Assembly: GCF_037975245.1 (NCBI RefSeq)
Contig: NC_092568.1
Span: 7,671,501-7,735,500, forward strand
DNA from: Apostichopus japonicus
Taxonomy: Eukaryota; Echinodermata; Holothuroidea; Aspidochirotida; Stichopodidae
Length of the DNA: 64,000 bases
Direction of reading: 5' to 3'
Shown here: piece after piece, positions 12,409 through 25,680 of the stretch
How positions within the stretch are numbered: position 1 is the first letter of the stretch
Layout of the letters: each line of letters opens with the position of its first letter
Program-made: the position numbers and the translations under genes
The notes under the pieces: generated by a model
What the model was told of the DNA's origin: nothing
What the model saw: the letters and a program-made list of their open reading frames with translations, nothing else
The model's database searches: none

Positions 12409-14550
12409 GTGTTTAAGCGAGAACATAGAACCATGTTGCAACATTCAACTGTATATGGTCGTAAACAAATAAGGAAATCAACTTTACGATTGTTATGACT
12501 TACGGAAATGTATTGTGCAGTTATTGCTTTGAAAATCAAATCCATGAAATGATTCTGCACACATCACTTTCTCTCTCCCTTTATTATGATTATTATAAAT
12601 GTTCTTGTTCTTGTGATTACAATTTTGGGGTCTGGATAGTCAAATCCTTAATAGTGAGTATAATCAAGAAATATCTTCTTAAAATCATGTAGATGAGTTC
12701 CTCCCTTCTCAAATTTGAAACATTCTGTCGAAATAAGAACATAAAATGGGAATATTTATAGTTAATACTAAAGCTGTCGACGCAAAATGATCACTGCTGT
12801 GATTAGTACGAACTGTTTGGACACATTAGCTTCTCGAAAACATATACAAACTGCATTGTTTTGTGGAAGTAACTTAAATATGACCACTCTTATAGTTTTG
12901 TTGAAGACATCGATACCAAATATATATTGAGCAATGGTTAACTTTTGAAAGTAAATTCTCAAAATAAATATTTCCAATGTCACTGGGAAATATACCGATG
13001 AAACCGAATACGCGAACCATGTTTTTATTTCTTTATCGTCTGTTTGTAAACTCACTAAGACCTGTATATATATAACGAATGTTTAATTTTTATCGAATGA
13101 TAATATTTTGTATTGAGGATTCGTTTTTCAAAGCATAGATAATAACTGATAATTAAATTATATTAGGAACATAAATTAAACCTTTAGTAATCCAATATTA
13201 ATAAAAAAAATCAATAAGAATAAAAGCAACTGTAAATTAATTAACGAGTAAAAAAATCAACACTATGTTTATCATGGTAATATATTAGTTATATCTCTGT
13301 CTGTTGATGCTATAGGGGTGAGCTTAAAGAACATGCAGGAAGCACAACAGTTCCACGATACTGTTTTGGGGTCGTGAAGTTTCTTTTCAAATTGAAATAT
13401 TGGCAATACTTTTGTTAATCTATATACCTTGAGATAGTGTAAACAAAACTATTGGTTACCTACAGTTTGGAAACTTTTCTTTGTAAGAACTTTAGTGGTA
13501 CATTTGATTGTCCAGTGCAAAAACGTGTTTTCGTACGATTCATGTTTCTACAGATTTCAAGATAATTTTGAACTTCACAACATACACCAGATCTACCGAT
13601 TAATGATATCATACGTCATATATGTATCCATGGATCATTTGTTATGCATGTTATTCATGCGGAGATCATTTATTTCTTATGAGACCCATCATTTTCAGCT
13701 GTTTTTGCTTTAATTGCTTTAGATCAGCTCAAAACAGACTTCAATATACATAATGCTATAAACATAACAGATATAGGATACATAATATAGAAAACTATGT
13801 GCCATTACTCAAAAGCAAAGAGTCAAATTACCAACATTAAGGCAAAAGGTATATACGAAAAAGAGCTGAACACATTTAGAATCGAAACTATTAATACAAA
13901 GCAACTAGCATCTCTGTATTATTATGCCCTAAAGTCGTCACTGTACTGTTTAGTTTGCACTTGTGAACATCCTCATGTGAACAATCTATGCATGCATAGA
14001 ACGATTGATCTAATATGTAGGTCATACTCCTTCTCAACTGATGTTACTTAAATGAGACCGTTTTAAAAACATTGCCCCATATTGTAGACATTCCTCCATC
14101 TGCTGTTTTCTTTTTATTTCATTTTGAACTTGGTTTGTTTGTTTTACCGCGATGCTGCACCATAAAACCTTAAATGCTGCGTCTCTCATTACATTAATTT
14201 TAGGGTCTTACAATAGTTCAGTGCATTAATGTCTGTCAATCCATTACATTCCTATAACAGGTATGCAGTTTTCCAATATATATATACTGTACATCTCAAT
14301 TTATATGTTAATAACAATATAGATAGGAAAGAATCAAGATAGAAAGTACATGCTTGGGGAAATTGCAACATTTAGTAATCAACATACATAAAGCGGGTAC
14401 ATATCTTTGTGTCTTTGTGTATTGTCAGCACTTAAAGTCTTGCGTAGAAACTTGATTCTAGAATGTTTTCGTAACAGCTGTTTTGCGCTTGGCAAAATAA
14501 TAATTATGATATAGTTAGCATCAGAGAACTACCAGATGGTATTTTGATGC
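12409..14550 (+). other. 3' flank of FReD gene 2 / inter-unit DNA
   Basis: Unit DNA collinear with 6,165-8,370. It holds a candidate AATAAA at 13,219-13,224 and no coding exon. Several 60-95 codon frames appear, but the same DNA in other units is frameshifted or stopped, so they are not genes. Confidence 0.6.
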
Positions 14551-14899
14551 AGTTCCTAGTCTTTTTAGATGTACCAGATATGCATCGACACAGGAAACAT
14601 TACAGTGAGAACGATACCTGCGAAAATAACATATAGACATTGTCGTCGTTACATTAATTAATCTGGAGGTCACTGTATCTTAATTTTTTATGCATCGATT
14701 CCAATGCGATTAGAATCACATTGTTGAGTAAATTACTTGTGTTATTATATGTACTAAATCAAGATTTTCGGTTCTCTGACGTGACGACTTGAATCACGGG
14801 ATTTCTACGGAGACGTCAAGTCTACAAATTAAACCAAACTATCTCCATCTAGTGTCGTAATTTATTGGTTCACAAATGTGTTCCAGAAGAGGAGAACGT

Positions 14900-16762
14900 T
14901 CTTGCTGGAAACAGGAAGATGATTCAATTGTTCGAGACAGCTAACGTATGGAATGCCAATGGGGAGGTTTAAAAGACTATACTTCCAGTACTGAAGAACC
15001 AGCCCAATAGCTCCTCGAAGTTGACATTGTCTTCACAAATCCACACCCTCTGCATGACCGGGAAATAGTGAAAAGCACAAACCAATTAGACACGTGGACA
15101 AACCGAATCATTTGTTAGGAAATCTACATGAAGTATAAGAGGATTTAGAGGGTGGTCTGTTGATTTGCAATTGGAAAAGAGAAAGGACTTACAGAGAGAT
15201 TACATGGTATAAAAGTTGAAGGAAGATTAAATACAATTAACTAAACGAACCGTTTCTACTTCTGTGTTCCGTCTATGATGTACTTCAAACTTCAGCACGA
15301 GCATTAAGTGTGTTTCGCCAGTGACTATATGGCATAGCGTATTGAACTATTAATGAGGCATATTGTGTTTCAAAGGGTTTGTACATCCCTTTGTCAACAG
15401 AGTTTGGTAAACAGTTCATCCTAACAGTGTGTTCATTATTAATAGTAAATAAACTAACGTACTAAAAATATTTCTATAAATATTTTAGGGATTACAGAGC
15501 TCGGGCTACTGTCTAATGCCATTCCACCAGTTCTTTTCGAACACCGTAGAACAATTATTAAAGCTGGTATTGAGACATCCTGGTAACTAACCACACATAT
15601 TTCAGAACTGGACCGATAGTCTTTTTTATTCAGTCTAATCTCAACCCCATCTCTAGTCTAGTCTAAGATAAACCCATTGCCAACATATTTAACGTTAGGA
15701 TCGATGACAAGTATCAATTGTGATACAAACGGGGATTCAGTTAAGAACAATTGGATAGTATGACACTAATTCAACCCACTAGTGTGTTGATCTGCATGAC
15801 ATGTTCCTATAGTGTTTATGCACGGAACTATAAACATGTTTTATGGTACAATCAACTTTGAGCAAACTTCGGTTACAGAGAACGTTATATCAGTAACAGA
15901 TTCAGTAACAAATGCGCAACGGTTGATGACTGTTCATGCGAGCGGGCCTTATTGTTGACACTGTATGCAAAGTAAAAAACAAAATCAACAAGTCTCAATT
16001 TGCCAATTATCGGAAAAACTTAAACAACCATCTAGTTTTGAAAGTTTTACGTTAATGAAAATTTACCATATTTTTTTTTTGCATTTCCTTTACAGTTCAT
16101 TTAGTATCCAATTCACAACTCCCTTGCCTTCCCGCCACAATTGGCTTATAATGTCAATATTCTCAGTTCAAGGAATCTTACAATAACAACAAGCAAAACG
16201 TAGTCTATACCAAATCAACTTTCAATGAATTATCTTATCTCCGTAAAGAAAAATCATGACATGAACTATCACATTATCTGGATACAGATCAAACTAAGAA
16301 TAATATCATCAATAAAAGACGATCCAAAACAATTCTATCCTGTTCAGAATTCAAGCAAAGTTGTTAGTCAATATTAAATAAGGTGGGATCGCTGAGTAAA
16401 ATCATTCATACAAGAATGAACTAACTATTAAAAAGCTGCGTATAACGTTCGTTAATCTTTCACTCGCAATGCACGTGTCTTGTTTGACAAGTATTAGCGC
16501 GACTAATCAAACTAGTTATGGTTTACAAATCATTAACAAATACCACCACTTGCAGGGACAATGTTCAGGGATATTGCTACGTAATTAATGACTGTTTACA
16601 AAGTTTCGTTACCTCTAATGAGCTTTTCAACAAACACGTTGATAACAATATTGGATTCCAAGTAGCATAAAACATTGCAACTATCTTTTTCTCAATTCAA
16701 TTCATGTCAAGTCAACAAAGTTGCCAGATCACCTAAGTACGTACTGAAGACAAATTTTCATC
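14900..16762 (+). other. 5' flank and likely promoter region of FReD gene 3
   Basis: The region is collinear with about 23,980-25,680 before gene 4 and, from about 15,350, with the start of the window before gene 1. It includes the TATA-like motif at 15,208. The distance from there to the start codon is about 1.5 kb, so an untranslated first exon is possible but not demonstrable here. Confidence 0.5.
15208..15215 (+). promoter_or_regulatory. TATA-like box upstream of FReD gene 3
   Basis: TATAAAAG in the context ATGGTATAAAAGTTGAA, conserved at the same place in the unit before gene 4. About 1.55 kb upstream of the start codon. A core-promoter role is inferred from conservation and consensus only. 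Confidence 0.4.
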
Positions 16763-16977
16763 ATGAAAGCTGGTATTCTGTTGATCCTGGTTGGATGCAT
16801 TTCGTTCTGCATCAGCTCTGAACCTTTGAAAGAAAGTGAAAGTACTGTAAGAAAACTTTAAAATATTCATTTATATTTTGTAATATGTTTTTCATGTTAA
16901 ACAAGGCTTTTCATTTCGTATGTGAAACATGTATTGTATTCAGTTCATTTGTGGAGGTTAAGAATACTTAATACTTA

Positions 16978-17025
<48 letters not shown>

Positions 17026-20000
17026 GTGTGTGTGTATGGTGTGCGTGTGTGTGTAAATTAATGATGAAAATCGAATATACGTCAAAATTCGTAAAAAATA
17101 ATATAAATCATGAATCGTATTATTTTAATCAAACATAAATCATATGAGCTTTTGAATAAAACACTAATGCCATCAACACAGACATCTGAGATGAAAACAT
17201 CTACAACTTCATCTTTCTAGTTTAACTAATTTAGAAATTTATGCATTATGGTTAATAAGGAGAAATAGTCTCAGAATCACAATGGGGTACGGAAGTAGAG
17301 CAAAGTTTAATTGTCAACATGTTACACTTCTGTTACTTTCACATATAAAAAAGGATACGAATACAAAGTGATTAAAATTCCCGTATCATATAACGAGGTA
17401 TGCTGGAAGGTATCAGATAAAAATTCTTAGATACCCAGGTGTATGAAAATCACTTGTTTTCAAAGCAAAGTACATCGATACCTGCAACTAATGTACAGCA
17501 AGTCAAATGAAATAAAGATGAAATTATTGATTACGGGGGGATGAATGTTGTTTTTCCAGTAAAGAATCTATAGAGTTCCTAGTAATCGTAATAGTGAAAG
17601 AGGGGGTAAGGTGTAGAAATAAGTCTGTGGTTTACTTCATATGAGTCCCAAGGGTTACAAAGAAGTTCAATGGACCTATCAACCCTTGGACACCATGCCT
17701 TTAATGCAGATATTACACTTGAACTTAACCATGTTCCCTACACTTACACATTTGCATGGACTTTGAAGGATAATGTCTGCACAAATATCTTTTACAAATT
17801 TAAAACATTATGTGTAAACTCTATCTGCAGACACACAATCATGCGAAATCGCACAGTCGCACGACGCGACGTTGATATAAGACTCGACAGAAATAAACAG
17901 AAATATATATGTTTATGGTTGTACGTTAACCCAATATTGGAAGTAGGGAAGGTGATCTGCATCGTCATTGAGAGTTTACAAATATGAAAACGTCACTGAA
18001 ATAGAAACGTAAACTTTACATTATAAAACATATGGCTTAGCTAGCACCAATTGCATGTTACATATCGTCACATTTTAAAGAGATAGATGTCTAAATTTTG
18101 CTCATTCGTAAAGATATGATTGTGTTTTTGGTTCGATGTATGAACTGGTCGCTGGAAAGCATCTTATGAATTAAGGAATTATCGTAAATATTGTAGTAAA
18201 TCATATTTTAACATGCACACCGAATGTAAAAGGTCCAATCTGACTGTTTTTTTTTTATTTTTTTTTATTTTTTTAGTTCGAACGCGAGGAACGGTCTTTA
18301 GCAGATCCGGCTGGGAGACAAAAGCGGCAGTCAGGTGACTAATGAATTGTTTTATGTTTATCACACGGAGTTCAAACTTCATTACAATAATTTATATGTT
18401 CGTACATAGGACAATGTAGCACAGTCTCACTGTAAGCTTATTCAAACTCACACCTGCATTCTAACCAACTGAATAGTTAGAGTTACAATAAATGCTTTCG
18501 TGACATGTTTTCTTTCTCTTTTAATCTATAAGATCTGCTGTTTGTTTGCATACATTAAACTCATCGACTCAAACTTAACACAAATATAGTCTAAAAGTAC
18601 AAACTATAACTAGAAATATTCGTGTCTATACTATCATAAATTTGTTTCCAATGAAACAATTCGTGTGTCCTAAGAATGTTTCTGTTGAATGTAACCCTAA
18701 TTATAATAATATAATTACATTTTATCTTCAATGGTACAGAAGTGGATGTAAAGAATCTCCGTCATGTGCAGCACTTCTTTCTTAATATTTGTATAAATGA
18801 AATACGTATGTAATACAACATAAAGATCTTAGAGCATATAAATCGTCTTAACACTTACATAAATTTTGATCAACGAAGAAACAAGACTTCAATTGGATCC
18901 TTCTCAAACAGGTCTTTCGTGTCCCAAGGGGATTTCTCATTCTCCTGAGTACCCACGTGACTGCTATGATATTCTGCAATCTTGTTCCGGTCAGTCTCCA
19001 CCAAGTGGTCAGTACTACATTCAACCAGATGGTGGAAATGTCATCAAGGTCTACTGTGATATGGAAACTGACGAGGGAGGATGGACGGTAAGATGAAATT
19101 ATATTACACTCTTTGTTGTAACGTTGTTATTAATTTTCATTATTTGTACATATTTCAACGCTAAACTTTTGTAACAGTTCAGTCGGAAATAAATGTAGTT
19201 CTGGCGTAGTGACCTAACTACACTTAGCTCTTCTTTCAGTGAGGATTTATTTTTTTCAACAGGAATTTGGGTTATGTTGTCAACTGGGGCAGAAAAATCC
19301 TATATGCAACAACAAACATGTCATTCGGAAACTATTGCCAATGACCGACTCCTGAAAACGCCGTGTGTGACATAGCAAGTCCTTGTTGCACTTAAATGAA
19401 ACGCAAATATAATTAAAATTGTTATTAATTTTCCTTCACACAAACGGCTGAATGCTTGAACGAGTCTAAATCTGAAGTCATAGAGCTAGATGTGCATCGG
19501 TTCTTCCTGCTTATCTGTATCAATAGCAGACGAGTTTTGCAAGTATTGAATCTAAAGCATTGAAGTAAAACGTAATGATGTCATCGGTTTCAATGTCAAC
19601 ATTGGTATCATTCTGCTTTGAAAATATGAAATGAAAAAAAAGCAAGTAGAAGGTTTTAGATAGTAGTAGCAACGTGACATCGTGACAACGTGGCAAAATG
19701 GCAACTACCAGACACGACTGTTAAACTATAGGATATCTCGCAAACGTAAAAACAATTTTCGTTGGGGGGGGGGGGTGTCTCAAATTAAGATGATGACTTG
19801 GTTTGTGTCCCTTTAAGTCATCCAAAGTGTAACAGTTATCAGTTTCATTGATGACGCATGGTTGGTGCATGTAAAACCTGTGGAGTACAACGAATACACA
19901 TAACATACTTGTTATAGTGTTACTAATCCGCTATAATGATGTGGAACGATTTACTTGAGGCAAATCCAAACAAAAACACCTCAGTTGCCAACATTTTGTT

Positions 20001-22101
20001 CGGTGGCAAATCTCAACAATTTAGAAGCATTGAAAACGTTTTTCTGAATGTTAGCTCCTTTATCTGTCCAAATCCTTTACAAGGGAAGTCGAGTTTCACT
20101 ATTTTGTACTGGGAAACGGCACAGATGAGTTTTTCCCTTGAAACACGAAGTTCGGCCGTCAGCAGTCTTTGAATGTGGATAGGGTCAGATCATTGGAAAG
20201 TTTAAATCCTTAACAAATCCTTTACTGTTTAAAGCTCATAAAAATCGGAAACATTTAAGTAACTAAATGAGTATAACAGGAATATCCAAATATGTATTTA
20301 CGATGGTAACTGACGTAAAATTCAGGGGTTTAAAGTGAATAATTCACACATTGAATAACACTCATAATTTCATCTCGTTCAAGCCACACGTAGTTAATTT
20401 ATTCTATTACATATTTTGGAACTATCACTGTATTACCTATCAGCAACATGAAAATAAATAGCTTTATTTATATCTGCATATATTTTCTCAAAGAGAGAAG
20501 GGCTGTGTACGTAGGTCAGATATTAATGTTCCTACTGGAAGCAACACTTCATATACTTCGTTTGATAAGATGTTAAGCCTGACTGTAAAAATACAGATTT
20601 ATATTAGATATAAGAGATAGAAGGAATGTGTGTTACCAATAACAACTCATGGTTATATTGATCATATTTGTTCCCTTGTTATGATACAGGTCTTTCAGAG
20701 ACGAATAGACGGTACCATTAACTTCTATCGTCCGTGGTCCTACTATCAAACTGGGTTTGGGAACCTAAATACAGAGTTCTGGCTTGGCAATGACAACATT
20801 CACTACCTTACTTCCCAGGGAGACTACGAGCTGAGGGTTGATATGAACAACACCTTAGGGAACCATTACTACGCCAAATACAACAAATTCAGAATTGGCG
20901 ACTCATTCTCCGAGTACCTTTTAGTACTTGGAGCGTACTCGGGTACAGCAGGTACAATATAAACATACGTATTTAAGGTGTGTCTGTATATTTGATTACT
21001 TCACATTGCATATGACGGTTCAGTATACACAGGGACAAAATAAACATGCACCGTGCATGGACTAAATCGTGATGGAGTTGGGATGATCTAAGTCAGGTAG
21101 TTTCACATCCTCGCTATCGCGTTTTACAACCGATCGTTCATTGTCTAAGTACTGAGACTAACTATACACATTTTAGGATGAAATTTATTGATCAGAATTA
21201 TGGTGATAATGAAATTGCATAAATTAAATTATTTGATTATACATTTACACAGGTACAGAAAAAGGCGCCTAGAAACATACACGCTCGATAAGCACACATT
21301 CGATTGATCAATCGACGTAGGTTACTGCGCTTGTTGCGTCGATACAATTGCAAACAAATAACTGTTCAAGGACCTTTCCACTAGATACTTAACTTCTGAA
21401 TGTAAATCTATCACGTCGCTATTCCGTTAGATACGACATATTGTCTCCATATTAGAAATATAAGTCAGTGTGGTATAGGGAGACGATAGAGTCCTGTTGT
21501 TCAAAGTCAAGGAAAACGTTGTGTTCGTTAAAATAGTGAAATTTTCGAGCTGTGATAGTCTAATGCGCAATTATAACAAGCTTATTCCCATAAATATACA
21601 AAGCAACCTACTCTATTTAAAGCGTTTTCCGATTAAAGAACAAGTGTTTGCTTCCACGGAACTATTTTTCAGGTAGACTATGAGCTGAGGATTCATTTGA
21701 ACAACTCCTAAGGACATGTTTTTTTGTTGTTGGAATCATTGCTTTACTTGAGAACTAAATATTTTTTAACCAACAGGCAAAATGGAAGTATATTAATTGA
21801 TCGAAAAAACAATTAATTTGATTTTCTTTCCGAATGAATACATACAGGTGATTCCCTAGGTTACCATAACACCAGGCGGTTTTCTACGTACGATAATGAC
21901 AATGACGCTTATTCCGGCAACTGTGCGAGTCATTCATCATACGGCAGAGGAGCGTGGTGGTATGGATATTGTCACCATTCTAATCTAAACGGTCAGTACT
22001 ACGGTTATAGTGGAAATCCCAGTATTTACTGGCGCAATCTGCCTGGTGATGCTGACCAAATTCCTTTTGCCGAGATGAAGCTTCGTCCTCGTTCAATTTA
22101 A
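16763..22101 (+). CDS. FReD gene 3: secreted fibrinogen-domain protein, 5 coding exons
   Basis: Coding exons are 16763-16846, 18277-18334, 18879-19087, 20690-20951 and 21848-22101; all join in phase to give 288 residues. Exon 1 encodes the signal peptide (MKAGILLILVGCISFC start); no upstream in-frame ATG exists here, which fixes the start. Exon 2 (FEREERSLADPAG, then RQKR) is three codons longer than in gene 1 and ends in a furin-like site. FReD landmarks are complete: PRDC, VYCDMETDEGGWT, VFQRR, WLGNDNIHYLTSQ, the NNT sequon, TYDNDNDAYSGNCAS, AWWYGYC and EMKLRPRS. Two extra Cys (LSCPKG and QSCSGQ) are present in exon 3. Intron 1 is shortened around a TA/TG tract compared with genes 1 and 4. 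Exon 4's donor is GTACAA, weaker than in its paralogues. A candidate AATAAA lies at 22,874-22,879. Function inferred as for gene 1. Confidence 0.92.
16981..17053. repeat. (TA)n/(TG)n microsatellite in intron 1 of FReD gene 3
   Basis: TA dinucleotides pass into TG dinucleotides. The tract sits where several hundred bases present in intron 1 of genes 1 and 4 (e.g. about 1,440-1,740 and 25,900-26,200) are missing. Confidence 0.9.
21664..21720 (+). pseudogene. Exon-4 relic inside last intron of FReD gene 3
   Basis: The stretch after TTTTTCAG (GTAGACTATGAGCTGAGG...) reads VDYELRIHLNNS then TAA. It keeps an acceptor-like pyrimidine run plus CAG and matches the DYELRVDMNN part of exon 4. Same position and same terminating TAA as in the other units. 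Confidence 0.65.
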
Positions 22102-25100
22102 GGCTTTAAGCCAGAACGTAGAATCATAATGCACTGCCATTCAACTGTATATGGTCGTAGAAAATGAGGAAATCAACTTTACGATTGTTATGACAAATGT
22201 ATTGAGCAGTTATTGCTTTGAAAATCAAATCCATGAAATGTATCTGCATAGATCACTTTCTATCTCCCTTTATTATGATTAATGTAAGTGTTGTTGTTCT
22301 TGTGATTACAATTTTTGGGGTCTGATAGTTAAATCCTTCATGGTAAATATATTAAACAAATATCATCTTAAAATCATCAAATCATCGAAATAAGAACATA
22401 AAATGGGAATATTTATAGTTAACACTAAAGCTGTCGACTCAAAATGATCACTGCTGTGATGAGTACGAACTGTTTGGACACTTTAGCTTCTCAAAAACAT
22501 ATACACCCTGCATTGTTTTGTGAAAGTAACTTAAATATGACCCCTCTTTTAGTTTTGTTGTAGACACCGATACCAAATATATTCGGAGCAATGGTTAAAT
22601 TTTGATAGTAAATTCTCAATATATCTATTTCGAATGTCACGGGGAAATATACTGATGAAACCGAATACGCGAACCATTTTTGTATTTCTTTATCGTCTGT
22701 TTGTTAACTCACTAAGACCTGTGTATAACGAATGTTTAATTTTTAACGATTAATAATATTTTGTCTTGAGGATTCGTTTTTCAAAGCATAGATAATAACC
22801 AATCAGTAAATTATGTTAAGAACATAAATTAAACCTTAAATAATCCAATATTAATACAAAAAAAGTAAATAAGAATAAAAGCAACTGTAAATTAATTAAC
22901 GAGTAAAACAAATCCTCACTATGTTTTATCATGATAATATTTTAATTTTCTCTCTGTCTGTTGATGCTATAGGGGTGAGCTTACAGAACATGCAGGAAGC
23001 ACAACAGTTCCACGATACTGTTTTGGGGTCGTGAAGTTTCTTTTCAAATAGAAATATTGGCAATACTTCTGTTAATCTATATACCTTGAGATAGTGTAAA
23101 AAAAAATATTGGTTACCTACCGATTAATGATATCATACGTCATATATGTATCCATGGATCATTTGTAATGCATGTTATTTATGCGGAGATCGTTTAGTTT
23201 TTCTGAGAACCTTCAGTTTCAGCTGTTTTTGCTTTAATTGCTTTAGATCAGCTCAAAACAGACTTCAATATATTAAATTTTATAAACATAACTGATATAA
23301 GTTACATAATATAGAAAACTATGTGCCATTTATCAAACGAAAAGAGTCAAATTACCAACATTAAGGCAGGAGGATCCATGAAACGAAAACTATTAATACA
23401 AAGCAACTATGACTATACACTAGACCTCTTTAACATATAATTATCGACGAATAAATTTGGAATGTACTGAACCTTACAACAAATGGCGGATTAAACGATG
23501 ATGATATATCATATAAAGAAAATGAACGAGTGCTGGATTACAGTTGCATGAATAACAAAAACATAATATCCTTTTAATCGTCCCCTCTCTTATGACTTAA
23601 AGTCGTTACTGTACTGTTTATGCTGCACTTGTGAACATCCCCATGTGAACAATCTATGCATGCAGATAACGTTAAAGGATGTGAAGACTCGCGTACAAAG
23701 AGAGGTCTCATGCCGGTAATCTGACCTAGTTTCGAATGAGGTGTAACAGAAGTGTTAGACACCACCATCGATCCCAGAAAATACACACACAGCTTGCTAC
23801 CGTCGGTAATTAGACACTAGTGTACAGTCAATACATACAGCTACGTTCAATACCCACAACACAGTGTACAAAGCAGCGATGGACATCTCAGGTCTAGATA
23901 AATGATAACAAGGTATCACGTTTCATTACTGTCTGCATTTTGTAGCGACAAGACTAACGAATGGAAGGCCAAAGGGGTCATGTTAAAAAACATACTTCCA
24001 GTAAGGAGTAACCAGCCCAATAGCTACGTCTCGAAGTTTACATTGTCTCCACAATTATAAACCCTCCCCATGGCTGGGAAAGTCACAAAACAAGTTGACA
24101 AGTGGGCAAACCGAAGCATTTGTCGGGAAACCTAAGTATAAGAAGAAATAGAGGGTGGTTTCTTGTACTGGAAGAGGGCAAGAGGAAGGACGTACAGAGA
24201 GACCACAGGGTATAAAAGTTGAAGAAAGATTGAATACAGATAACTAAACCGAACCGTTTCTACTTTTGTGTGCCGTCTATGATGTTCTTCAAACTTCAGC
24301 ACGAGCATTAGGTGTGTTTCGCCAGTGACTTTATGGCATAGCGCATTGAACTACTAGTGAGGCATATTGTGTATCAAAGGGTTTGTACATCCCTTTGTCA
24401 ACAAAGTTTGGTAAACAGTTCATCCTAACAGTGTGTTCATTGTTGATAGTAATTAAACCAACGTACTAGGAATATTTCTATAAATGGTTTGGGTAGGTTT
24501 AAATAGCTCAAGCTATTGTCTACTAATGCCATTCCACCAGTTCTTTTCGAATACCGTAGAACAATTATAAGAGCTGGTATGAGACATCCTGGTAACTAAC
24601 CACACATATTTCAGAACTGGACAGAACGTCTTTTTTATTCAGTCTAATCTCAACCCCATCTCTAGTCTAGTCTAAGATAAACCCATTGTCAATATATTTA
24701 ACGTTAGGATCGATGACTAGTATCAACTGTGATACAAATGGGGATTCAGTTAAGAAAAATTGGCTAATATGACACTAATTCAACCCACTTGTGTTCTGTA
24801 TGACATGTGCCTATAGTGTTTATGCACGGTATTATAAACATGTTGTACGGTACAATCAACTTTGAGCAAACTTCGGTTACAGAGAACGTAATATCAGTAA
24901 CAGATTCAGTAACAAATGCGCAATGGTTGATGACGGTTCATGCGAGTGCGCCTTATTGTTGACACTGCATGCAAAGCAAAACAAAAAGCAACAAGTCTCA
25001 CCTTGTCAATCATCGGAAAAACTTAACCAACCATCTAGTTTTGCAAGTTTTACGCTAGAGAAATTTTACCATTTTGTGAAGGTTGTTTTTTCTTCACAGT

Positions 25101-25680
25101 TCACTTAGTATTCAATTCACAACTCCCTTGCCTTCCCGCCCCATTTGGCTTATAATGTCAATATTTTCGGTGAATGCAGCTAATAATAACATCTAGCACA
25201 ACGTAGCCTATACCAAATCAACTTTCAATGAATTCTCTTCCATCCTGTTCAGTATTCAAGCGAAGGGCTTATTCAATATTGGATGCGGTGGGATCGCAGA
25301 GTAAAATCATTTATACAAGAATAAACTAACTCTTTGAAATTCTGCGTATAACGTTCGTTAATCTTTCACTCGCAATGCACGTGTTTGTATAACAAGTATA
25401 AGCACGACTAATCAAACTGGTTATGGCTTACAAATCATTAACAAATACCACCACTTGCAGTGACAATCTTCAGGGGTATTGCTACGTAATTAATGACTGT
25501 TTACAAAGTTTCGTTACCTCTGATGAGCTTTCAAGAAACACGAGGATGAAAAAAAAATGGATTCTAAATAGCATAAAACATTGCAACTATCTTTTTCTCA
25601 ATTCAATTCATGTCAAGTCAACGAAGTTGCTAGATCACCACAATAAGTTCTGAAGACAAATTTGCATGTTCGCTTCCATC
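22102..25680 (+). other. Spacer between FReD genes 3 and 4, including 5' flank of gene 4
   Basis: The first part (to about 23,450) matches the 3' flank of genes 1 and 2. From about 23,980 it matches the 5' flank of gene 3. Between about 23,450 and 23,980 the sequence differs from other spacers and shows no recognisable gene. No conserved coding frame was found. Confidence 0.55.
24211..24218 (+). promoter_or_regulatory. TATA-like box upstream of FReD gene 4
   Basis: TATAAAAG in GGGTATAAAAGTTGAAG, the exact counterpart of the motif at 15,208 before gene 3, about 1.47 kb upstream of the start codon. Confidence 0.4.
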
